A DNA stretch of 64,000 bases from Prototheca cutis (taxonomy: Eukaryota > Chlorophyta > Trebouxiophyceae > Chlorellales > Chlorellaceae). The DNA lies in NCBI GenBank assembly GCA_002897115.2, contig BCIH01000007.1:639171-703170 (forward strand), in the 5' to 3' direction. Below the pieces are notes generated by a model, which was not told the DNA's origin, did no database searches, and was given only the letters and a program-made list of their open reading frames with translations. Below are positions 10,519-20,753 of the stretch, one piece after another. Each line of letters begins with the position of its first letter. Positions within the stretch are counted from its first letter, which is position 1. A program made the translations under genes and the position numbers.

Positions 10519-12319
10519 ATGGCTGCTGGAAGCGTGGAGCCGCGATGGTGGCAGGCAGCTATGTTGAAACACAAAGTCAAAGAGAACCTTGTGCGTCGGA
10601 CAGAGAGTGGCAGCATCTTGAGCTATCGCGGTACGTCTCTGCAGTCTTGTGCATGTTGAAATCTCTTGAGTTACACACCCTATGCATGGAGCATGAACAT
10701 CAGACTCCCTGGTACTCTTGTTTCGCAGCTCCACCGGATGTCGCCCTGCAGTATGGCTCCGCTTCCCGGAGCCTGCACGCCAATGCTGCCACATGGCGAT
10801 ACTACACAGGTTTGTTTGTTGTGCTGGTCCTCCGAGGGCATAAATTCTGGTCCTGTTGGTCTCATGAATCGCTGCAACTGGGCATGCGGCAAAGCAGGAG
10901 AGAGGGTCCGCCGGCCGAGCTTTGCACCAACAGTGAGGACCCCAGGCGACGCGTCTCACCCTCATGCCGCTGACGCCCCTTCGCAGACGACGAGGTGCCC
11001 TTGGCTGAGCATGGCAGTAAGCGTTACGTTGCGCGCATGTTGCTCTCTATAATGACCTGCTCCAACTACCTGGTCCCCGGGTGGTCAAGGGGGGCAAGCC
11101 ATAAGAGGTGCTGGTGGCGTGGCTGTGGGATGAGGGATTGGGGTCTTGAGGTTGGGCCAACTGCATGTTGCTCCCTTGTGAGCTCCGCTGTTGATGACTG
11201 GAGTGAGCTGGGAGGCAGGTCCACAGAGCAGTGGGATTCATGACCTAGACCTTTTCTTTGCCTGAGCCATGAGCTTGTGATGCGTCGTTCCCACGGCTCT
11301 AGGCAGGCTGCTCCCAAACCCACGCTCAAATCCCTTTCCCACACACCAACTCAATCCCCGCACGCCATGCACCACCGCACAGGACACGCTTCCATGACCG
11401 GTCCATCTTTGGCTTTCCCATGCTGCACCCAGGCAGCGAATTCGTTCGCTACTCAGAAATCATGATGACCTTATTTGATTTGACATACACCGCATTCTTG
11501 GTGGCCATCTCAGTGGCATTTGACAACGTGAATGGTGCGGGGGCGTTCACCTGGATCACCTACATGAACATCGTTGGCAGTGAGTCTGAGGGCATGTGTG
11601 GTTGGTGGGGGCCGGATGTGTTTTGTGGGGCCGCGGAAGGTTTCTGGACTGTACATCGGACGTGGCATCAGTACTGCACATGCCTGAAGATGCACTTCCC
11701 ACCTCCCGCTGCATGTACCTATCGTTGGCCCCCACACGTAACCATCTTTGGGCCCGCACGTACCTGCCCGTGCCTTCCACCGATCACATCGCAACTCATT
11801 CCCCTTATCCAATCCCGTTCCAGCATTGTTTTACGTCTACGACATGGTGCTCAACTTGCAAACGGGCTTTGTGGTTGTGTGGGACCTGAAAACCCGAGTC
11901 GTCATGGACGGACGCCATGCTGCATCGTTCTACATGCTGCACGGCACCTTTATGCTCGACCTTTTTGCAAGCACGTCGGATTTGGCCTTGGGGGGGGGAG
12001 GGTGAGGGAGAGATTGCTGAGGCTGTTTTCAGAACAAGCTTGGGGGTTGAGTCACAGTTGAATCAAAGCGGCCTTCCCGTGCCTGCACTGAAAGCCCATA
12101 AAGAAAGCCCACAGAAAAGGCCCCCCCTTTCCCCTCCCTCCACACCCCACAGCGGCGCCCATCATTCCGGAGATTGTCATCGCCTGTCTGCCCAGTGCAA
12201 ACAGTCCTGCCCTGAAAGCCATCTACGCCATCCGTCTCTGCCGCCTCGTCCGCGTGCTCCGTTTGTTCAAGGTAGTTGTCAGCCGGTTGGGCCCGCCCCT
12301 GGCTGGGGCCCCTGTTACT

Positions 12320-12372
<53 letters not shown>

Positions 12373-13546
12373 CAGCAGCAGCACTGAACAAAGACTGGCC
12401 CTGCCAGGAGGACACCAGAAGAAAATACTCAGATCAGCTCAACCTCGTCGTCCACCTCCACAGATGGTCTTTGGCGCGGAAATTTTCGCCAACCCCTTTA
12501 GTCGGTTGTTGCTGGACTATTTGTCCACGGCCGTGCTCTTCCTGCTGTACCTCGTCATGGCCGTGTTCATCCTGGTCAACCTGCTCGCCTGGTACGGCAA
12601 CCTTTGCTTGTTTTTTTTTTTGGGGGGGGGGGGGGGGGCCCTCTGGTTTGTCATTAGATAGTTTCGTCGGGTGCTGTGCCTTGCAGGCATTCCGTGCAAG
12701 AGCCGCGGGGATCCTGCAGCACCTCCTTACGCCGGCATGCCTGGCGACAAGGAAGCGCATGCCCCGGCGACGAGTAGCAATTACCCCTCTCCCGAAACCC
12801 CATACCCTCACGCAGTGTGATGATCTTCCTGGCGGAACTGGAAGGGGAAGAAAACTCATGGATGGTCAACACCGGTGGGTTTTCAAGGGTTTGAGGTTGG
12901 CAATGCCGTGTGAGGTTTTGTGTTGGTTGGTCAAGTTGACAAAGGCAGCGAGGGTTTGCTTCTCCAGCATGATGCTGCATTAAGACACTGAGCGGGGCTT
13001 TCCTGTTTGGAAACCCCCCTGTGGGTCCATGCACCCCCATCCTCTCAATAACCCAATCCAATCCAAGTGCAGGGTTCAATTTTGACCTGGTGACATCATC
13101 AGGCGTCGTGCAGTGGGTGGTGGCCATCTACTGGGCCTGTCAGACACTGACCACCGTCGGGTAGGCGCTTGTTGGAGAGGTGGGAGTTTTGTTTGTTGCC
13201 AGGCAAGNGGGCATGTCCCTTGTTTTTGATCAAGAGAAGAGGGGAAAGCCCTTGTTTTGGGTAAGACAATCCCTAGTACTCATGCACTTGCGGAAACCAC
13301 CACCATCGACACAAGGAAACAACAAGCCAGCTCACATCAGGTATGGCGACATTGTGGCGGTGACAATCCCCGAGGCCGCCGTGTCTTCGATAGCGATGCT
13401 GCTGGCCATCTTCATTTTCAGTTTCATGGTCAACGTCATCGGTGATCTGCTCACCGTGTCATCGCTGTCTGCCATGCGTGGCCAGCAGATCCGGGAGGAG
13501 CTTCAGGGCATCGAGGCCTGGGGCAAGGTAAGGAGCAGGGGAATAG

Positions 13547-13591
<45 letters not shown>

Positions 13592-14072
13592 GGGGGGCTG
13601 AAATGCGAGGGCATCTGCCTGCTTGGAGGTTGTGCAGACCAGGCAATGCAGTAGTCGGTGACATGTGAGGGATGATCCGGCGCGAAACAGCAGCTGACAC
13701 TCCTCTGCTCATAACAACTCCCCGGATACCCAACCACCTTTTGTTCAGGAACGGCACCTCGGTTCGTTGCTGATGACCAAGATTCGGATGTATTTCATCG
13801 ATGTCTGGGCCCCGCATGCTGGTGAGCTGGGAGGGATTGAGACTTGTAGCGGAAACGGTGACATGATGTTTGCTTGGCAATGGCGGAAACGAGGATGGGA
13901 TGGCATGAAACCTTGATGACTAATGCCCCCACCCTCTTCCAGGATTCAACGATGCCACATACTTTGCATCGCTGCCCGTGCTGCTGCGAGGCGAGATTGT
14001 GGGCAAGCTGGCAGGGCCCGTGCTGGAATCCAGCATCCTCTTCCGTGGTCTGCGTAAAGATGTGAGCCTTTT

Positions 14073-14103
<31 letters not shown>

Positions 14104-14209
14104 GGGGGGNNNNNNNNNNNNNNNNNNNNNNNNNNNNNNNNNNNNNNNNNNNNNNNNNNNNNNNNNNNNNNNNNNNNNNNNNNNNNNNNNNNNNNNNNNN
14201 NNNNNNNNN

Positions 14210-14242
<33 letters not shown>

Positions 14243-16319
14243 CGGCTATTTGGGGGCCGCCTCCTGGATTGGATATGGGTGTCGCATGGTACACAGGGAT
14301 AGCTTATGGGCCCAGCCTGGGTGGTTGCAGAGCCAGCCTGAAAGGCCCTTGTTCCATTCAGGCCGTGCCCCATCACGCCTCCACATCACACTGCAGGTGG
14401 TGTCGGCGCTGCTGTGCTCTGCGACTCCGCGGCGCCAGGTGGCGGGCCACGACCTCTTCACGGAGCTGGATGAAGCGGAGAGCTTCTTTGTCCTCCAGGA
14501 AGGTGCGTGGTGGAATGAAGGGGGCGGACCTTTTCCGGACAGGTGTCATCAGACACCCGGACGATGTCCATGGGGCACAGAACCTGCACTCAGTCAAAGG
14601 CTTCCGATGACACTGTGCGCACGCGATACAGGTCCACTGCTTTCATGCACATGTACCGCGCGTGCGCCCTCGTGCCTTTCTTCCCCCGACGACTACTGTG
14701 CAACGCCCCTCTCGTCGCTGCAACCCGACCCTTGTGCCCATTTTGCAGGTCAGATGGAGGCGTACCTGGGAAGCAGGCTGGTCCGGTTGTACCATGGCCC
14801 GGCGATCCTCGGCCAATCTTGCATTTTCCGGGAGCACATCCCAGAGTTTCGAACGCGGATGAAGACGAGTGCGTGGGTTGATTTGGGGTAGGATACGGTG
14901 GACCCTGATGATGTTCTTTGCGGCGGACTGTATGAGAAAGGGACTCTGCTGTTGGCTGGATGCATCCAAGTCGTACAAGATCACTTCTTTAGTCCTTTTC
15001 TTAGAAAGCATCTGGGTCCATCCCCAACANAGAAAACACAAATCCTCTCCCTCCCTCTACACAGTCCGTGCGACGACAAACTGCACTCTGTGGGAGATCC
15101 GGGTGCAAGATCTGGAGCGGCTGATGCGGCACGACCCCAGGATCAGCGTCCACCTGTGCCAGGCATTCTTAAAGGTCCGGCTGGATGGATGCATGGCACC
15201 CATGCGTGGACCGGGTTTGCATTGCACTGCTGTTTGCTGGTTTGAGCAGGGCTGTGATCATCACAGCTCCGGGTCAAGACCTTGGGATTGGCAGTTTCAT
15301 TCCGTGCATCCTCATGTATGGACCATCTGCACATGTGTGCTTGACTACCTAGACACCGAGCAAGCACATGGTGATGTGATGACGAGCGCACCCCCCCCCC
15401 CCCCCCAACTTGGTCCTGTACTGCAGTACTTGGAGCTGCTGTCGAGAAAGGGGCCCGAATATGAGCAAGAAGTGCACACGTACTTTGACCGGGTGGTCGG
15501 CAAGCTGCGGTCCCTCCTCGCAGACGTACGTGTTTGTGTGTTTTGATTTTCTTTCTTTCTTAATGTTGGTGTCGCTAGCCATGGCTGCCTGCAGTGTTGC
15601 ATTCTTGGATCAGGTCATACCCTTTTCCATTCCAAAAGATGCGCAGCTTTCACATCCGCAATCCCCCCCTCCAACGCCTGCAGTCTCAGCGCAAGCTGGG
15701 CATTTGGGTCGCGCAGATGCAGGCTCAGTCCCGTGTTGTGGAACTCGATGAGCAGCTGGAGAATGGCGACCAGGATGACCCACAGGCAAGGGACGACTCA
15801 TTCATTGACATGGATGCCAGAACAAGTGGTGCCGTGACTGGTATCGAGAGCATCGTCGATAGGAAACGTGGCCTGGACGGCAAGGGTCCCAGCGGCGGTC
15901 CTCACGACGGCAGTGGCCCAAGCTTGTATGACGCAGCAAACCCGAACGGCACTGCCCAGCCGACTGAGGCACCGCAGCAGCAGCCCCTGCCGGAGCGTGA
16001 GCCTGCGGCGCCGGAAACCTTCGGGCAGCTCGAGTCAGGTCAACTGGAGGCTGAAGGCGGGGAGGGGTCGCCACAGCAGCAGCCGCCTCCCCTGCACTTT
16101 CACATCCCCTTGGGCTCAATGGGGATGGAAGCACGCGACATCACAGCCCTGGAACGCTTCAGCTACGCGCATCCAGGGTACACAGACGTCGGGTTGGAGG
16201 CGGCCATTGAAGGCATGCGGCAAGCCCACACACCGAGGACGGTGAGTCGGCAGCACAGCAGGCGGGGCGCACCCTCACACTCACCGTCACGCTCGCAGAC
16301 CAGCACAGAGCTGGCCTGA
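10519..16319 (+). CDS. Voltage-gated K+ channel with cyclic-nucleotide-binding-like domain
   Basis: Main exons: 10519-10630, 10729-10809, 10987-11016, ~11383-11579, 11824-~12001, 12153-12271, 12464-12591, 12816-12874, 13073-13160, 13341-13527, 13749-13821, 13943-14061, 14397-14502, 14749-14868, 15065-15174, 15427-15525, 15639-16241 and 16299-16319. S1 and S2/S3 precede an S4 with Arg or Lys every third residue (IRLCRLVRVLRLFK). The pore has TTVGYGD, the K+ selectivity filter, split by an intron after TTVG. S6, a C-linker and a cNMP-binding-like domain follow, then a ~190-residue Gln/Pro/Ser-rich tail. The phosphate cassette reads LGQSCIF..., without the family's FGE, so nucleotide binding is doubtful. 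The frame does not close between 11016 and 11383, nor across the G-run at 11990-12001; a missed micro-exon and a homopolymer error are likely. The start codon is uncertain. Confidence 0.85.
12320..12370 (+). repeat. 51-base uninterrupted G run in an intron
   Basis: Pure G from 12320 to 12370 on the coding strand, in the intron after the S4 exon of the K+ channel. Such a run could fold as G-quadruplexes in DNA and pre-mRNA. The exact length is unlikely to be reliable in the assembly. Confidence 0.9.
12609..12638 (+). repeat. T-run plus G-run in an intron
   Basis: T tract directly followed by a G tract, on the sense strand of the intron after the S5 exon of the K+ channel. Same layout as at 9558-9601. 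Confidence 0.85.
13549..13590 (+). repeat. (GT)21 microsatellite in an intron
   Basis: Perfect GT dinucleotide repeat in the K+ channel intron following the S6 exon. A shorter GT tract begins the intron at 14072, just before an assembly gap. Confidence 0.95.
14110..14209. other. Assembly gap, 100 N, flanked by G runs
   Basis: Exactly 100 N, probably a placeholder of unknown size, with 20 or more G on each side. It lies inside an intron of the K+ channel between exons 13943-14061 and 14397-14502, whose phases match, so no coding loss is implied. Confidence 0.95.
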
Positions 16320-16950
16320 CGCGGCATGGTGTGCTGCTGGCTGGCATCCCGGCGATCGGAACTTTTTGAGTTGTGTTCCTGTGGGTGTGCAAGGCCCCGC
16401 ACAGCACTGCTCTGCACTGCCCCTACATTTCCCTGCTCAGGCCATAACAGGGATAACAAAAACGGAGAACTGCGCTTGTCATGTGACCTGAAGTGATCCT
16501 TTAAACCCAACCAAGCGTGCATACGTCATGCATGGTCATCCTAAGCGGGGTTGCAGTTCATAACAGTTCCTCGGGGGAATGCCAAGAGGCGCCATCTCGT
16601 CCAGCGCCATGACCGAACAATTCGGTAAATAATCAGATGGTAGATGTGAACGGATTCATGTTGCAGTGCACAGTGATCCGGCATCAGTCTGCGCGTGGCT
16701 CCTGCCGGAAGCAAAAATCGGGCCAGTACCGCAGGGTACCACACATTTCGCCGGCAAGGAGGTGGGGCCCTTTGATGGCATTGCCCATTCTGTGAGCACG
16801 ATCGACGCGCATTCCGCATCATTGTAGGGAGGAAGTTGCAGGGAGACGGGGCACCATGGTGCGAGGAGGGGCCGGCGTGCCGGGGAGCCGGTCATCACGG
16901 CACATGGGCGCTGGTCGGGGCCACTGCTTCCCACGAGAGCATGCTCAATC
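16320..16950. other. Intergenic region and eIF3c 5' region
   Basis: Spacer between the K+ channel stop and the eIF3c start, on the same strand. No gene seen. The antisense open frame running through it continues as a shadow of the eIF3c acidic exon. Confidence 0.5.
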
Positions 16951-19900
16951 ATGCAGGCGTCCAAGTTCTGGGGCAGGAGCGATAGCGAGGAGGAATCCAG
17001 TGAGGAGGAGGAGACAACCACCTCCGAGGAGGAGACGAGCTCGGAGGAGGAGTCCAGCAGCGACGAGTCCTCGTCTGGATCCTCTTCCGATGACTCCAGC
17101 AAGCCCAAGAAGGGCGGCGCCAGCCGGTAGGTTGTTTTCATGGACGTGTAGGTTGCGTCGGATGCCGTGCGGCGGAGCGGAAGCCTTTGGCGAGGGCTCC
17201 CGGCCTGACCCTTGCAGGGTGGCATGGCGGCTCGCAGACCCAATCGGACCGGCCCGGTGCTGTGCTCACTCTCCCCCTGGCCCCCCGTCCCAGCTTCCTC
17301 ATGGGATCCTCCGAGTCCGAGTCCGAGGACGAGCGCCGGGTGGTCAAGAGCGCCAAGACCAAGGCNCTGGAGGAGCTGCAGAGCACCTGCACCGAGCTGC
17401 GGGTACGCGATTTGATAGATTCTGGAAAGAGGGGATGCTTGAAGGACTGCTTTCGGAGCGTGCTCCGTGTACTGTTCTGTGTTGCGCACCCTTGTGGCAT
17501 TAAAGGAGGACGGGCACTCCAAGGTGTCGGAGCCAAGAATCGGCCAGCGTGCCAGACCGTCGCCCACGACAATGAATTGACCGACGCCATGTATCCCATC
17601 CAAGCAAGCCACAATGCAATTCTGCAGAACAAGATGAACATCAACGATTGGAGCGCGATCCAGACGCTGTTTGACAAGCTGAACAAGCAGCTCGAGCGCG
17701 TGATGAAGACCACTGGCGCGCTGGGTGTGCCCCGGCTGTACATCCGGCTGCTGGTCGAGCTGGAGGATTTCCTGGCCAAGACGCTGGCAGAGAAGCCCAA
17801 GCTGTCTCCCACGAACACGCGCGCCCTGGCACGCATGAAGCAGCAGCTGCGCCGCCACAACACCGGCTATGCGGAGCAGATGGCCGCGTTCCGGGCAAAC
17901 CCCGTGTCCGAGTCCGAGCCCGAGTCTGAACCCGCCGAGTCCGAGTGTGAGCAGGCATTTTTTGTGTGTAGACAAGGGGGGGGGGGGGGGTTTGGGGTTT
18001 TGAAATGTGTGGGTTTAATTTGCCCAAGCAACAAGAGAAGAAACAAAGAACACACACACACACACTCTGTTACTTCCATGCAGCCTCGGAGGAGTCTGGT
18101 TCAGAGGCCGGTGCCGGCACCGATTCTGATGGCGGCAAGTTCCGCCTGGCTCGCACGGGAGTTGTAGAGCGCCCCAAGGACAAGCTGCTGAGCATGGACC
18201 CGAAGGAGATCACACCCGAGGTCATTTCCAAGAAGCTGCGCGACATTGCCGCTGCCCGCGGCAAGGCCAGCCGCGCCGACAAGCGCGACAGCGTAGAGAC
18301 GCTGGAATTTCTGGCGAGCATCACCGGCGTGCCGTCCCTGCGCCTGCGGGTGCTGGTCGCACTGTTGACCGTGATCTTTGACCAGAACCAGCAGGCTGCC
18401 GCGCCCATGACGGCCGCCAACTGGGCCCGGGCCAGCAACGTTGTGTTTGACATCCTGGCTGTCTTGGAGGAGAACCCGGACATCCAGCTGGTCGATGCGC
18501 CCCCCGAGGAAGAAGAGGCCGGTGCTGATGGTGCCGATGACTTTGGCGCGGCCGATGGAAATGCTGCCGATGGCAACGCCAACGCCGACGTTACGGACGC
18601 CGAGTCGCCCAAGCGGGTGTGGGGCAACCTGGTGGGTTTCCTGACACGGCTGGACGACGAGTGGACGGGCGGGCTCAAGGGCCTGGACCCACACGCGCAC
18701 GAGTACATGCTGCGTCTCCGCGACGAGACCGTGATCCTGGCGCTGGCCGCCAAGGTTGCAACCCGCGCCGAGGCCGCGGGCGATGGACCTGCCCTCGCAA
18801 CGGTCGCCCTGCGCCGCATCGACCATCTGTACTACAAGACCGATGTCGTCTACGACGCCGTCCGCAAGCTGGCCGCCGCGCAGAAAGCCGAGGCTGCTTC
18901 CGATGCTGTTGAGAACGGCGATGCCAAGGTCACCGATGGCACCGATGGCAACGCCGATGGCAACGACGAATCTTCCGAGGCTGCGCCGCGGGTGCGGTTG
19001 CCGGCGGATTTCGACCTCCCGCCCAGCGCTTCCCAGGGCCTGGCGGAGCTGGTGCAGTGCGTGTACCGCCACGGGACGGACAACCAAAAGGGTGCTGCTC
19101 TTCTGAGCGACGTCTATTTCCGCGCGGTGCACGACGACTTTTACGGCGCGCGGGACCTGCTGCTGGGCTCCCGCATCGGCGAGCAGACGTCGGCGCTGGA
19201 GGCGCGACTGCAGGTGCTGTTCAACCGCGCGACGGCGGCGCTGGGCCTCGCGGCGTTCCGTGGCGGCAAGGTCACCGAGGCGCACGCATGCCTGGGCGAC
19301 CTGTACGGCACGGGCCGCGTCAAGGAGCTGCTGGCGCAGGGCGTTGCACCGCACCGCTACGCGGCAGANCGCACCCCCGAGCAGGAGGCCGCGGAGCGTC
19401 GGCGCCAGGTGCCCTTCCACATGCACATCAACCTGGAGCTGCTCGAGTCGGCATACCTGACCAGTGCCATGCTGCTCGAGGTGCCACACCAGGCCGCGCT
19501 GGGAGGCGCCGAGGCGCGGAGGCGGGTCCTCTCCAAGCCCCTGCGACGCCTGCTCGACAACTACGAGCGCCAGACGTTCGTTGGCCCTCCCGAGAACGTC
19601 CGCGACCACATCGTCGCGGCGGTGCGTGCCCTGGCCGCGGGCGACTGGCGCCGTGCGTACGCCTACGTCTCTGGCATGGCTTGCTGGAACCTGATGCCCG
19701 GCAAGGCCGCGGTGCTCGCGCGGCTGGAGCAGCATTTCAAGACCGAGGGCCTGCGCACGTACCTGCTCACGTACGCGCGCTACTACTCTTCGCTCTCCAT
19801 CGCGCGCCTGTGCGACATGTACGACTTGCCCGAGCGCAAGGTGCACGCCGTGATTTCGCGGGCTCTGGCGGACGGCGCCCTCGCAGGCGCGCACGACCAG

Positions 19901-20347
19901 CCCACGGGCACGATTGTCGTCACGGGCGCTGAGCAGGGCGCGCTGGCGGGCCTGGCGGCCGACCTGGCCGACAAGGCCTCGTTGCTGGTCGACCTCAACG
20001 AGCGCGCACTGGCGCTGCGGACGGGCGTGCTGACGGGCGAGGAGGACGACGGCGAGGGTGGTGGGGGCCGTGGCCGCTCGGGTGCGGCCGAGGGGCCGGG
20101 AGGCTACGGCCGTCGGCGCGGCGGGCCGCGTCTGGGCCTGCCTGGCGGCGAGGGCGGCCGGGGTCGCGGGCGCGGAGGCCGTGGCGGCCGCGGCGGCTAC
20201 CGCTCTGGTTTCATCGCCGAGCCGGGCTTTGGTGGCGGCGTGTTTGGCCGGGGTCGTTCCTCCCGCGTCCAGCAGCGCGATGACTCCAACTTTAAGCAGC
20301 TGGGCAACTGGTACGGTGGGCGGGGAGCCAACGCACAGCGCGCATGA
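16951..20347 (+). CDS. EIF3C: Translation initiation factor eIF3 subunit c
   Basis: Exons 16951-17126, 17294-17402, 17628-17946 and 18084-20347 give 955 residues, near the usual 900-930. The N-terminus is the classic eIF3c acidic Ser/Glu run (SKFWGRSDSEEESSEEEE) that contacts other initiation factors. NINDWSAIQTLFDKLNKQLE marks the start of the conserved core. The PCI domain lies around residues 680-840 (YLLTYARYYSSLSIARLCDM...KVHAVISRALADGALAGA), which assembles the eIF3 scaffold on the 40S subunit. The C-terminus is a Gly/Arg-rich RGG-like tail. Two internal acidic/Asn/Ala repeats (around 18560-18610 and 18910-18970) look like expansions of short GATGGC units. Single N at 17366 and 19369. 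Confidence 0.95.
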
Positions 20348-20753
20348 ATTGATCGAGCGCGTGTTTCTCCACCGCGCTGCTGCTATGATGCGGTGCCAAG
20401 CAAACCGCATGCATGAACCCATGGTGCACATTCCGATGTCGGCATGCACGTCGTTGTAGGTGATGCCATTGTCTGTCGGCGGCAGCAGCAGCAGCAGCAG
20501 ATTGGGTTGTGCCATGATGATGTGGGTGGGAAGCGGTGTTTGGGAGTTTGGACGATGCATGGAAGTTGGGCGGGGAGGGGGGGACAGACTCGAATGCCNA
20601 GGGGCCGGCAACTCCATGAACGACGGGAAATGCGGCGCCAAGTGCAAATGGACAATACGTATTGAATTGATTGTAACATGATGCGTTCGTTCACGAGTGG
20701 CATGGCCAGTGGCGTTTGATATCGTCACCCGCATCACCAGGGCTCGAGGTGTC
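20348..20753. other. Intergenic region
   Basis: Spacer between eIF3c and the AAA ATPase on the same strand. It contains a short CAG repeat near 20481-20500 and one N at 20599. An upstream exon of the ATPase may lie here, since its annotated N-terminus is short. Confidence 0.45.

Noticed and set aside
11383..11432. Starting the S1 exon at 11433 instead of 11383
   Set aside because: 11433 would fit the phase of the preceding exon, but the stretch FGFPMLHPGSEF upstream matches the conserved pre-S1 motif of CNG/HCN-type channels, so the longer exon is preferred and a missed micro-exon is assumed.
13549..13590. CRISPR or satellite array
   Set aside because: The GT tract is a simple microsatellite; no direct repeats with unique spacers occur anywhere in the window.
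14073..14891. Open frames spanning the N gaps
   Set aside because: They exist only because N codons are not read as stops; the flanking G runs and N carry no coding evidence. The same applies to the frames across 54472-55350.
16656..17975. 439-codon minus-strand frame with Ser/Asp-rich runs
   Set aside because: Antisense to the acidic N-terminal exons of eIF3c; its low-complexity runs are mirror images of the GAG/TCC codons.
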